64,000 nt of DNA from DASXKD01 sp963703605 (GTDB lineage: Bacteria > Actinomycetota > Actinomycetes > Streptosporangiales > Streptosporangiaceae), in the NCBI GenBank assembly GCA_963703605.1, contig CAVPFC010000051.1, forward strand, positions 124,001-188,000, written 5' to 3'. The notes beneath the pieces were generated by a model, which saw only the letters and a program-made list of their open reading frames with translations, was not told where the DNA came from and ran no database searches. The position numbers were made by a program, and so were the translations under genes. Numbering within the stretch: position 1 is the first letter of the stretch; each line of letters begins with the position of its first letter. This document shows positions 16,508 through 24,490 of this stretch, one piece after another.

Positions 16508-16617
16508 GGTCCCGCTCCCCTCATGCGCCGTCCACTTAGACGCAGCATGCGGAGCCTCAAGCATGATGTGCAAGGGTTCGTTGTGGAGCTAGTCATTCTG
16601 TATAGGATGAGTGGGGC

Positions 16618-16630
16618 TTCTACGGTAGAA
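16618..16630. promoter_or_regulatory. Perfect 13-bp palindrome between hppD and asnC
   Basis: TTCTACGGTAGAA is a perfect inverted repeat (6+1+6). It lies 33 bp upstream of the asnC start and 111 bp upstream of hppD. AsnC/Lrp proteins bind short A/T-flanked palindromes, so this is the best operator candidate in the divergent region. Confidence 0.5.
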
Positions 16631-16662
16631 CTGCACAGTCTGTGGCGCCTGGAAGGATAGGT

Positions 16663-17145
16663 GTGATCGACGAACTCGACGCCCGGCTGATCGAGCTGCT
16701 GACGGCCGAGCCCCGGGTGGGCGTGCTCGAGGCGTCCCGGCGGCTCGGGGTGGCCCGCGGCACCGTTCAGGCGCGGCTCGACCGGCTGCACGCCCGGGGG
16801 GTGGTGACCGGCTACGGGCCGGACATCGATCCGGCCGCCATCGACCACGGCGTGAGCGCGTTCGTGACGCTGGAGATCCGGCAGGCCGGCGGGCACGACC
16901 CGGTGGCCGAGCGGCTGGCCGGCATCCCCGAGGTGCTCGAGGCGCACACGATCACCGGGGCCGGCGACATGCTGTGCCGGGTGGTCGCCCGCACCAACGC
17001 GGACCTGCAACGGGTGATCGACGCCATCGTCGGCGTGGCGGGTGTGGTGCGCGCCTCCACCGTGATCGCGCTCGCCACGCCGCTGCCCTACCGGGTGCTG
17101 CCCCTGGTGCGCACGGTGGCCGGGGTCACGCCTGGTCGCCGATGA
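16663..17145 (+). CDS. AsnC/Lrp family transcriptional regulator
   Basis: This is a 160-residue protein. The N-terminal winged-helix reads DELDARLIELLTAEPRVGVL with recognition helix VARGTVQARLDRLHARGV. The C-terminal RAM ligand-sensing domain contains FVTLEIRQ and HTITGAGDMLCRVVA. The ligand is probably an amino acid. GTG at 16663 has GGAAGG six bases upstream; the in-frame GTG at 16642 has none. Divergent orientation and the palindrome at 16618 make hppD the likely target. Its 3' end overlaps the convergent tetR gene by 20 bp. Confidence 0.88.
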   Translation: MIDELDARLIELLTAEPRVGVLEASRRLGVARGTVQARLDRLHARGVVTGYGPDIDPAAIDHGVSAFVTLEIRQAGGHDPVAERLAGIPEVLEAHTITGAGDMLCRVVARTNADLQRVIDAIVGVAGVVRASTVIALATPLPYRVLPLVRTVAGVTPGRR

Positions 17146-17893
17146 GCCCGGAGGCGATCTCCATCACGGCCTCCTGCAACTGCGCCGGGCTCTCGGCCCG
17201 GTCGGCGTAGAACATGCAGCCGAAGCTCACGCTGGCCAGGGCTACCGCCGCGCGAAGCTGGCTGGGCAGCGGCGGATCGGGCTCGGTGAGGATGGACACA
17301 AGCGCGTCCATCCGCTCCCGGAACAGCTCGCTGCGGTTCTTGGCGTGGGCCAGGCTGTTGACCGAGGCCTGGTTGTGCTGGAGCATGCGGAAGACCTCGG
17401 CCCGCAGCGGCCACGATGCCGAAGTAGCGGCGCAGCACCTCGGCGCGGGACTCGGGCGTCTTCGGCTGCGTCTTGCCCCAGGCGATCAGCTCGTCGATCT
17501 GGCCGAAGTAGTCCTCGACCAGGCTGGTGACGATGTCTTCCTTGGACTTGAAGTGGTAGTACAGGGCGGCCTTGGTGACGTCGAGCCGCTCCGCGATCTC
17601 GCGCAGGGACGTCTTGTCATAGCCCTGCTCGGCGAAGAGCTCCAGGGCCACGGACTGGATGCGCTCCCTGGTGTCGGGGCGGCCGTGCGCCTCCCTGGCG
17701 CCGGGTGATCCCGGCGGCGTGCCCGCGCGGGACTGGTGCCCCGCGCAGGACTGGTGCCGCGGGCGGGGCTGGTTCCCCGCGCGGGCGGCGTGCCCTGTGC
17801 CGGCGACGTGCCCTGTGCCGGGCTGGTCCGCGGCGCCATGAGGACCTGCGCCCGGGCTTCGCTGCCTGGGGCGGCGCGTCTCGCCTCGCTCAT
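17126..17893 (-). pseudogene. TetR-family repressor disrupted by two compensating frameshifts
   Basis: The DNA-binding domain is clear (RIQSVALELFAEQGYDKTS, then VTKAALYYHFKSKEDIV), as is the ligand domain (MLQHNQASVNSLAHAKNR to IASGLIGDQA). The ATG at 17893, with GGGAGG upstream, lies in the same frame as the C-terminal part, but the DNA-binding domain lies in another frame. The first shift falls in an 18-bp repeat array whose last unit (17721-17737) has 17 bp. The second lies between 17402 and 17412, where one extra base separates RRYFGIVA from LRAEVFRM. The gene may be a pseudogene, or either indel may be a sequencing error. It diverges from a DHA2 exporter across a paired operator, so it is or was the exporter's repressor. 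Confidence 0.75.
17721..17827 (-). repeat. 18-bp minisatellite encoding hexapeptides in the TetR N-terminus
   Basis: There are six tandem units: 17721-17737 (17 bp), then five of exactly 18 bp ending at 17755, 17773, 17791, 17809 and 17827. On the minus strand they encode TSPAQG/TSPARG-type hexapeptides. The single 17-bp unit shifts the reading frame of tetR. Confidence 0.9.
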
Positions 17894-17951
17894 GCTTCTC
17901 GCGCCTCCCGCCTTTATCTCGGGGGCCTGGCTCTCGCGGGCCGGGCCTAAA

Positions 17952-18024
17952 CTTACTTGACGACCGGTTAGTTGGCGTTCTAGGGTATGAGCTTACGGCT
18001 ATACTAACCGGTCGGCAAGTAGGT
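17952..18024. promoter_or_regulatory. Paired inverted operator between tetR and the DHA2 exporter
   Basis: A 21-bp sequence at 17952-17972 is repeated in inverted orientation at 18003-18024 with two or three differences. The shared core reads GACCGGTTAG, and each half contains the palindrome ACCGGT. A TATACT hexamer at 18000-18005, a likely -10 for the exporter, overlaps the second site. The pattern is typical of two TetR dimers repressing divergent promoters. Confidence 0.75.
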
Positions 18025-18094
18025 AGCGAGCACCTGAGCGCCATTGCGGCCGGAGGGGCGGGCCGGGGCACCCGGCCGGAGGAGGGAGTGCAGC

Positions 18095-19657
18095 ATGGCG
18101 GAGACAGAGACCGCCGCGGCAGCCGGCCCGGGCGCAAGCGGTACCGGGCTCCGGCGGGAAGTACTGATCATCCTCCCCGGATTGCTGCTCGCCATCATGC
18201 TGGCCATGCTCGACCAGCTCGTCGTCTCCACCGCGCTGCCGCGTATCGTCGGCGACCTCGGCGGGGTCACCCACCTGTCCTGGGTGGTGACCTCCTACGT
18301 GCTCGCCACGACGGTGACCACACCGCTGTACGGCAAGCTTGGCGACCTGTACGGCCGCAAGCGCTGGCTCATCATCGCGATCGTCATCTTCCTGATCGGC
18401 TCCGCATTGTCCGGCCTGGCGCACTCGATGGACCAGCTCATCGCGTTCCGCGCGCTCCAGGGACTCGGCGCGGGCGGCCTGCTGACCGGGGCGATCGCGA
18501 CCATCGGCGACCTGGTCTCGCCGCGCGAGCGCGGCCAGTACATGGGCTACATCATGGGCGTCATGACGCTGGCGATGATCGCCGGGCCGCTGGTCGGCGG
18601 CTACATCACCGAGAACTTCAGCTGGCGCTGGATCTTCTACATCAACATGCCGATCGGCGGCGCCGCGCTGGTGTACCTGGCCGCGACCATGCACCTGCCC
18701 CGGCGCCGGGTCCAGCACAAGATCGACTATGCCGGGGCGGTGACGCTCGCCATCGCCGCCACCTCACTAATCCTGATGACCACCTGGGGCGGCACCCAGT
18801 ACGCCTGGGGATCGGTGCAGGTCATCGGGCTCGCCCTGCTCGCGGTCGTCGCCACCGCGGCGTTCCTGGCCATCGAGGCCCGTGCGCCCGAGCCGATCAT
18901 CCCGCTGAACGTGTTCCGCAACCGCAACTTCTCGCTCGCCATCTCGATGAGCTTCCTGCTCGGTCTGGCGCTGTTCGGCGCGCTGACGTTCCTGCCGCTG
19001 TACCAGCAGACCGTGCAGCACCTGTCGCCGACCGGGAGCGGCCTCATGCTGATCCCGATGATGCTCGGCTCCACCGTGACGGCGCTGATCGCGGGCCAGG
19101 TCACCACCCGGACTGGCCGGTACAAGGCGCTGCCGATCATCGGCGGTGCGGTGATGGCGGTCGGCATGTTCGGGCTGACCAGGCTCGGCCTGCACACCAG
19201 CCTGCTGGAGATCGGGATCATCTTCGCGGTGATCGGGCTCGGCATGGGCTTCCTCATGCAGATCACCACGCTCGTCGCGCAGAACAGCGTGGACCCGCGC
19301 CAGATGGGGGTGGCGAGCAGCTCCCGCACGTTCTTCCAGCAGATAGGCGGGTCGATCGGGGTGGCGGCGTTCGGTGCGGTCTTCGCCCGGCGGCTGGTCG
19401 AGTCGATGGCCGCGCAGCTACCGGGTGGCCACTTCAGCGCGAAGGGCGGGCAGCTCGACCCGGCCACGGTGAACCACCTGCCCCTGCTGGTGCGCCACGA
19501 CGTCTTCGTCGCGATCACGCACGCGGTCACCGGAGTGTTCTGGCTGGTCGCACCCGCCTCGGTGATCGTGTTCGCGCTGGCCTGGCTGATCAAGGAGGTC
19601 CCGCTGCGCGGCCGGGCCCCGGCGGAGGAGAAGCCAGCCCCCGAACTGGTCGCGTAA
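18095..19657 (+). CDS. DHA2-family (EmrB/QacA) 14-TM multidrug exporter
   Basis: This 520-residue major facilitator protein has about 14 hydrophobic segments. Motif A reads GKLGDLYGRKR. The antiporter motif-C region reads MIAGPLVGGYI, followed by the family segment FSWRWIFYINMPIG. These transporters expel cationic or hydrophobic drugs using proton antiport. GGAGGAGGG precedes the ATG at 18095. It is controlled most simply by the divergent TetR through the paired operator. Because that tetR is frameshifted, the exporter might be derepressed. A hairpin terminator follows. Confidence 0.92.
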   Translation: MAETETAAAAGPGASGTGLRREVLIILPGLLLAIMLAMLDQLVVSTALPRIVGDLGGVTHLSWVVTSYVLATTVTTPLYGKLGDLYGRKRWLIIAIVIFLIGSALSGLAHSMDQLIAFRALQGLGAGGLLTGAIATIGDLVSPRERGQYMGYIMGVMTLAMIAGPLVGGYITENFSWRWIFYINMPIGGAALVYLAATMHLPRRRVQHKIDYAGAVTLAIAATSLILMTTWGGTQYAWGSVQVIGLALLAVVATAAFLAIEARAPEPIIPLNVFRNRNFSLAISMSFLLGLALFGALTFLPLYQQTVQHLSPTGSGLMLIPMMLGSTVTALIAGQVTTRTGRYKALPIIGGAVMAVGMFGLTRLGLHTSLLEIGIIFAVIGLGMGFLMQITTLVAQNSVDPRQMGVASSSRTFFQQIGGSIGVAAFGAVFARRLVESMAAQLPGGHFSAKGGQLDPATVNHLPLLVRHDVFVAITHAVTGVFWLVAPASVIVFALAWLIKEVPLRGRAPAEEKPAPELVA

Positions 19658-19954
19658 CGCACCTCGCACAGGGCCTGCCTGGCGTGCCCAGGCAGGCCTC
19701 GCTTGCGCGCGGCAGAAAGGCCGGTCACCGTCGGGGCGGGACCCACCGCGCTGGTGATTGCCCGCTAGCGCCGCCTGCCAGGCCCTCCTCCCGTCACCCG
19801 GCCACCTTTCTGGCTGAGCCGCCGGGCGGCTGAGCCGTCCCCCTACGGACCAGAACTGGCAGGCGCCGGGCTGCAACCTGGCGCCGGGGCCACGGCATTT
19901 CTCTGGGCGTAAGCTGCCGGCCGAAAGGCCGGCCCCAGGGAGGAGTGCCGGTCG
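19658..19954. other. Intergenic region between exporter and sigma factor
   Basis: Apart from the hairpin at 19672-19698 I see no gene. The last 60 bp should hold the sigma-factor promoter; no hexamers are clear. Confidence 0.4.
19672..19698 (+). terminator. Terminator hairpin after the exporter
   Basis: GGCCTGCCTGG (19672-19682) pairs perfectly over 11 bp with 19688-19698, with a 5-nt loop. It lies 15 bp after the exporter stop. Confidence 0.75.
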
Positions 19955-20533
19955 GTGACTTCCACGGACGGGTTCATCGAGTTCGCGACCGCCGTATCGC
20001 CGCGCCTGCGGCGGACCGCGTTCTTGCTGTGCGGGGACTGGCATACCGCCGAGGATCTGGCGCAGACGACGCTGGCCAAGATGTTCGTCGCCTGGCGGCG
20101 GATCAGCCAGATGGACGCGTTGCAGCCGTACGCCACGCGGGCGCTGGTGAACACCTACCTGGCCGGTCAGCGCCGCAAGCGCGCCGCGGAGCTGCTGCTG
20201 AGCCGGCTTCCCGACCGCGCGGTCGAGCCGCACGAGCCGGAGTTGCGGCTGATGGTGCTCGATGCGCTGGCAACGCTGCCGGCCAAGGCGCGCGCGGTCG
20301 TTGTGCTGCGTTACTGGGAGGACCTGAGCGTGGAGCAGGTCGCTGACCTGCTCGGCTGCTCACCCGGCAACGTGAAGAGCCAAAGCGCCCGCTCCCTGGA
20401 CAAACTGCGGGCTGTGCTCGGCGACATGGCAGCCGAACATGGCCCGCTCGACCATCCGCCGCCAACCAGGCCGGACGAGACAGTGCTAGCCCCGACCCCG
20501 CCGCCCCGCCCTAGGAGTGCCCGACATGGATGA
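19955..20533 (+). CDS. RNA polymerase sigma factor, SigE/ECF family
   Basis: The protein has 192 residues. Region 2 contains TAFLLCGDWHTAEDLAQTTL and the adjacent basic WRR; region 4 contains LPAKARAVVVLRYWEDLSV and QVADLLGCSPGNVKSQSAR. It matches the SigE-type ECF group. A Pro-rich 30-residue tail follows. GTG at 19955 has AGGGAGG upstream. Its stop overlaps the start of a membrane-anchored beta-propeller protein that probably includes the anti-sigma function. Confidence 0.9.
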   Translation: MTSTDGFIEFATAVSPRLRRTAFLLCGDWHTAEDLAQTTLAKMFVAWRRISQMDALQPYATRALVNTYLAGQRRKRAAELLLSRLPDRAVEPHEPELRLMVLDALATLPAKARAVVVLRYWEDLSVEQVADLLGCSPGNVKSQSARSLDKLRAVLGDMAAEHGPLDHPPPTRPDETVLAPTPPPRPRSARHG

Positions 20534-21830
20534 GAGAACGCTGCGCGACCTGCTTGCCCGCGCCACCGCCGCGGAGCCGCCCATCGGTCCCCTGGCCAGG
20601 AACGCGGTCGCCGCGGGCATCCGGCTTCGCCGCCGCCGGCGCATCCAGGGTTCGGCCGCGTCCGTGGCGGCCGTCGCCGTGGGCGCGGCCGTGGTACCCG
20701 CGCTCACCGGGGCGCCCGGCCACACCCCTCCGCCGGTGGCAAGACGCACCTCGCCGCCCCCGAAGGAGCTCTACGTGGTGGACCAGAACCCGGGCGGGCC
20801 CGCCTCGGTGACGCCGATCAGCCTCGCCACGAACGAGCCGGGAAGGCCGATCCCGGTGGGCCGCCAGCCCCTCTACATCACGGTCACCCCGGACGGGAAG
20901 ACCGCCTACGTCAGCAGCATCGACTCCGCACAGCCGGTGACGCCGATCAACACGGCGACCAACGAGCCAGAACGGCCGGTCGATCTCGGCCCGGGCGCCG
21001 GGATGATGACGATCACCCCCAACGGGAGAACGGCGTACGTGGTGGTCGTCGGCTCGCAGACCCAGCCGGGCACCGTCCGGCCGATCGCGACCGCCACCAA
21101 TAAGCCCGGAAAGCCGATCAAGGTCGGGCACAACCCGATACCGATAGCGGTCACGCCCAACGGCGAGACCGTCTACGTCGGCAACTACAACACCAGCCTG
21201 GTGACGCCGATCAACACCACCACCAACAAGCCTGGCCGGCCGATCAGGACCGGCCGCGGTCCCGATGCCTTCGCGTTCGCCCCGGATGGGAAGACCGCCT
21301 ACGTGGTCAACCAGGTCTCCGGAACGGTGACGCCGGTCAACACCGCGACGAACGTGCCGGGCAGGCCGATCAAGGTGGGGCCAGAGCCGTACACGATGGC
21401 GGTCACCCCGGACGGGAGGACCGGCTACGTCCTCAACGATGGCGGAAACACGGTGACGCCGGTCAACCTCGCGACGAACAGGCCGGGAAGGCCGATCACG
21501 GTCGGCCTCCATCCCATCGCGATCGCGATCACGCCGAACGGCAAGACCGCCTACGTGGTCGGCTACGGCGAGGTCACGCCGATCGCGACCGCGACCAGCA
21601 CCGCCGGGCCGCCGATCAAGGCCGGGAACCGCTGCGATGGGATCGTGATCAACCCGGACGGGAAGACCGCCTACGTCGCGAACGCCAGCAAGGTGTTCGT
21701 CCGCGGTGGCAAGGAAGTAATGAGGCCTGCCACCGTGACCCCGATCACGCTCGCCACCAACACGCCGGGGAAGCCGATCAAGGTCGGCAAGGATCCCTAC
21801 GGGCCAACCGCACTAGCGCTGGTGCCCTGA
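20526..21830 (+). CDS. Membrane-anchored YVTN/YncE-type beta-propeller protein, possible anti-sigma partner
   Basis: The protein has 434 residues. The first 40 are cytoplasmic-like and rich in R (LRRRRRIQG), followed by one membrane segment (AASVAAVAVGAAVVPAL). The rest is about ten repeats of the form VTPINTATNKPGRPIKVG then ITPNGKTAYV, which build an extracytoplasmic beta-propeller. It overlaps the sigma-factor gene by eight bases, the position of an anti-sigma factor. The short N-terminus resembles the stub found in SigE-linked propeller proteins. The inference is that extracytoplasmic sensing by the propeller controls the sigma factor; this is not shown by the sequence. It could instead be a target of that sigma factor. 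Confidence 0.8.
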   Translation: MDERTLRDLLARATAAEPPIGPLARNAVAAGIRLRRRRRIQGSAASVAAVAVGAAVVPALTGAPGHTPPPVARRTSPPPKELYVVDQNPGGPASVTPISLATNEPGRPIPVGRQPLYITVTPDGKTAYVSSIDSAQPVTPINTATNEPERPVDLGPGAGMMTITPNGRTAYVVVVGSQTQPGTVRPIATATNKPGKPIKVGHNPIPIAVTPNGETVYVGNYNTSLVTPINTTTNKPGRPIRTGRGPDAFAFAPDGKTAYVVNQVSGTVTPVNTATNVPGRPIKVGPEPYTMAVTPDGRTGYVLNDGGNTVTPVNLATNRPGRPITVGLHPIAIAITPNGKTAYVVGYGEVTPIATATSTAGPPIKAGNRCDGIVINPDGKTAYVANASKVFVRGGKEVMRPATVTPITLATNTPGKPIKVGKDPYGPTALALVP

Positions 21831-21840
21831 CCTGGCGCAC

Positions 21841-21867
21841 GCCCCGGCCCGGGCTCCGGGCCGGGGC
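21841..21867. terminator. Bidirectional terminator between propeller gene and greA
   Basis: GCCCCGGCCCG (21841-21851) pairs perfectly with 21857-21867 over 11 bp, loop GGCTC. It lies between two convergent genes and can serve both. Confidence 0.8.
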
Positions 21868-21914
21868 GCGGAGGTCGCCGAGCAGGCTGGGACGGCTTGG
21901 CGGCCCCGGCGCTG

Positions 21915-22412
21915 TCAGCTCCCGCCGTAGGGGACGGCCTCGAGGATCTCGACCGTGGCGGCGCGGCCGTTGGGCAGGCTGTAGGTCGCGGTGTCGCCGA
22001 CCTTCTTGCCGCTGATGGCGTTGCCCAGGGGGGAGCGCGGCGAGTAGACGTCTATCGGCGCGCCGCTTTCCTCGCGGGAGGCAAGCAGGAAGGTGACCTC
22101 GTCGTCGTCACCGGCGAACCTGACCGTGACCGTCATGCCGGGGCCGACGACGCCCTCCTTACGGGGGGGCTCACCGACGCGCGCGTTCTCCAGGATGTAC
22201 TGGAGCTGGCGGATGCGGCCCTCAATCTGGCCTTGCTCGTCCTTGGCTGCGTGGTAGCCGCCGTTCTCCTTCAGGTCGCCCTCGTCCCTGGCGGCCTCGA
22301 TCTTCTTCGCGATCTCCACACGCCCAGGGCCCGCCAGGTGGTCAAGCTCCGCCTTGAGTCGGTCATGCGCCTCCTGGGTGAGCCAGGTGACGTCCTCGCG
22401 TGTCTCGGTCAC
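21915..22412 (-). CDS. greA: Transcription elongation factor GreA
   Basis: This 165-residue protein rescues backtracked RNA polymerase by promoting transcript cleavage. The N-terminal coiled coil has WLTQEAHDRLKAELDHLAG, and the tip carries the acidic segment ARDEGDLKENGGYHAAKDEQ. The C-terminal domain ends in TVEILEAVPYG. GTG at 22412 is chosen because AAGGAG precedes it at six bases. It is convergent with the propeller gene. Confidence 0.93.
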   Translation of the reverse strand: MTETREDVTWLTQEAHDRLKAELDHLAGPGRVEIAKKIEAARDEGDLKENGGYHAAKDEQGQIEGRIRQLQYILENARVGEPPRKEGVVGPGMTVTVRFAGDDDEVTFLLASREESGAPIDVYSPRSPLGNAISGKKVGDTATYSLPNGRAATVEILEAVPYGGS

Positions 22413-22704
22413 GGGTACTCCTTGCCTGCAAGCGCGGACACTGGGGTCCGCCGGAGCCAACTGCGGCCCCTTGGGGGTATTGGGAGCCTATGCGGCTCGT
22501 CGGGTAACTCTTCGAGGTTACAAGGGTGCGGCGGAAGGTCGCGCCAGTCAATAACCCGCCGGCCACAAGCCCGGAAATAACCTCGCCCGCCTCGCGTGTT
22601 GTCGTGCAGGATAATGACCCAGCGCAACCATGCTGATCCGGGTGCGGCCAGCCACCTGGCCCGCCCTCCTATGCCCGCATTCCCAGTCCCAGGGGGAATT
22701 TGCT

Positions 22705-23652
22705 GTGCCTGAAGCACCTGATGACGACGCCGCCACCGATGGCGGCCCGGTGAATTCCGGCGCGGCCCGGACCGCCCCGGCCACCGGGCTGCGGCTGCTG
22801 GCGGTGCACGCGCACCCGGACGACGAGTCGAGCAAGGGCGCGGCGACGATGGCGAGGTACGTGCGCTCCGGCGTGGAGGTCATGGTCGCCACGCTCACCG
22901 GGGGCGAGCGCGGTGACATCCTCAACAAGGCGATGGACCGGCCGGACGTGCGCGCCAACCTGCCGCGGATCCGGCGCGACGAGATGGCCCGGGCCCGCGA
23001 GATCCTGGGCGTGCAGCAGCGTTTTCTCGGGTTCACCGACTCCGGCCTGCCCGAGGGCGACCCGCCGCCCCCGCTCCCCGACGGGTGCTTCGCCCTGGAG
23101 AAGCTCGAGGCCGCCGCGGCGCCGCTGGTCGCGCTGGTGCGGGAGTTCCGGCCGCACGTGCTGCTGACCTACGACGAGAACGGCGGGTACCCGCACCCGG
23201 ACCACGTCAAGACGCACGAGGTGGCGATCGAGGCGTTCGAGGCGGCCGGCGACGCCGATCGCTACCCCGGCGCGGGCGCGCCCTGGCGGCCGCTCAAGCT
23301 CTACTACTTCGCCACCTTCCATCGCGCCCGGTTCACCGCTCTGCACGAGGAAATGGAGCGGCGCGGTCTGGAGTCGCCGTACGCCGAGTGGCTCGCGGAT
23401 TGGGAGGAGCCACCGAAAGGGCGTAAAGCGCTGGAAATCACCACGCGGGTGAGATGCGAGGACTTCTTCGCGATCCGTGACGAGGCACTCCTTGCCCACG
23501 CCACCCAGATCGACCCGGAGAGCACCTGGTTCGCCTGCCCGCAGGACGTCCAGCAGGCCGCGTGGCCGACCGAGGATTACCACCTGGCCCGGTCGCTGGT
23601 GGATACTGAGCTTCCAGAAAGCGATCTGTTCGCTGGTATCGGGAGAGGGTGA
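22705..23652 (+). CDS. mca: Mycothiol S-conjugate amidase
   Basis: This 315-residue zinc enzyme of the LmbE/PIG-L family cleaves mycothiol conjugates in electrophile detoxification, exporting mercapturates. The zinc motif is HAHPDDES, with the third ligand in YPHPDHVK. GFTDSGLPEGDPPP and ENGGYPHPDH are typical of Mca rather than MshB. GTG at 22705 follows AGGGGGAATTTGCT; upstream residues are unlike the family. About 30 low-complexity residues precede the domain. It is followed after four bases by a small membrane protein. The presence of mca supports actinobacterial origin. Confidence 0.92.
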   Translation: MPEAPDDDAATDGGPVNSGAARTAPATGLRLLAVHAHPDDESSKGAATMARYVRSGVEVMVATLTGGERGDILNKAMDRPDVRANLPRIRRDEMARAREILGVQQRFLGFTDSGLPEGDPPPPLPDGCFALEKLEAAAAPLVALVREFRPHVLLTYDENGGYPHPDHVKTHEVAIEAFEAAGDADRYPGAGAPWRPLKLYYFATFHRARFTALHEEMERRGLESPYAEWLADWEEPPKGRKALEITTRVRCEDFFAIRDEALLAHATQIDPESTWFACPQDVQQAAWPTEDYHLARSLVDTELPESDLFAGIGRG

Positions 23653-23656
23653 GCCG

Positions 23657-23899
23657 GTGATGCTGCTGGCCTCCCCGGCGGCCAGCCAGGTAGTGCCCGG
23701 CATACTTGGCTTCATCGTGGTGGCCGCGATGGGCGTGGCCCTGTACTTCCTGCTGCGCTCGATGAACAAGCAGCTCCGCAAGGTGGTCCCCGACCCGCGC
23801 TGGCGTGAAGAGGCCCGCCAGATGCAGGCGCAGGCCCAGGACCAGGACCAGGACCAGGAAGGCCAGGACTTCAGCCAGAACGGCGTTGCAAAGGCCTGA
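23657..23899 (+). CDS. Small single-pass membrane protein downstream of mca
   Basis: The protein has about 80 residues. One membrane segment (VPGILGFIVVAAMGVALYFLL) is followed by a cytoplasmic tail that is basic (MNKQLRKVVPDPRW) and then Gln/Asp-rich with QAQDQDQDQ. Overlapping GTG (23657) and ATG (23660) starts lie four to seven bases after mca, so it is co-translated. Small proteins of this shape often follow mca in actinobacteria; the function is unknown. Confidence 0.75.
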   Translation: MMLLASPAASQVVPGILGFIVVAAMGVALYFLLRSMNKQLRKVVPDPRWREEARQMQAQAQDQDQDQEGQDFSQNGVAKA

Positions 23900-24147
23900 A
23901 GCCGAGGCTCGGCGTCAGGTGTCCGTCCCAAGATTCATACCAAACGCTAGAAGCGTTGGGCCGCCTCCCGGACTGGCATCGCGGTCGGGGAGGCGACAGA
24001 AGCCGGCCCCGGCGTAGAGCCGGTGGGCCGCGCGCTTCGGCAACTTCCGTGGCGGTCCCGGGCATTCCGCCCGCCCGGGCTCTCATCCCCCGCCCTGCCA
24101 TGATGGGAGCGTCGTGACATGCCCCGCAGGAGCTTGAGGAGGCCCCG

Positions 24148-24480
24148 ATGACAGAGGACAGCATGGTGGCCCAGGTACCCGCGGCCGAGGTGCCCGCTGA
24201 TGCGTTCCTGCTCGACGTGCGGGAAGACGACGAATGGGACGCCGGGCACGTGCCCGGCGCGCTCCACATTCCGCTCGGTGAGCTTGGCGCGCGCTACACC
24301 GAGATCGGGCGTGACCGGCCGCTGTTCGTCATCTGCCGGTCCGGGCACCGCTCCGCGCAGGCCGCGTACGCGCTGGCCGGCGCGGGCTGGGACGCCCGCA
24401 ACGTGTCCGACGGGATGAGCGGCTGGCAGGCGGCCGGCCTCCCCATGACGAGCGAGTCGGGCAGCCCCTACGTCGCCTAG
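24148..24480 (+). CDS. Rhodanese-like sulfurtransferase
   Basis: This is a 110-residue single-domain rhodanese. The active-site loop is CRSGHRS, with FLLDVREDDEWDAGHVPGA and DGMSGWQAAGLP as family markers. It transfers sulfane sulfur to an unknown acceptor. GAGGAGGCCCCG precedes the ATG. The next gene starts ten bases downstream, so they are probably co-transcribed. Confidence 0.9.
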   Translation: MTEDSMVAQVPAAEVPADAFLLDVREDDEWDAGHVPGALHIPLGELGARYTEIGRDRPLFVICRSGHRSAQAAYALAGAGWDARNVSDGMSGWQAAGLPMTSESGSPYVA

Positions 24481-24490
24481 GGTTGGATTC

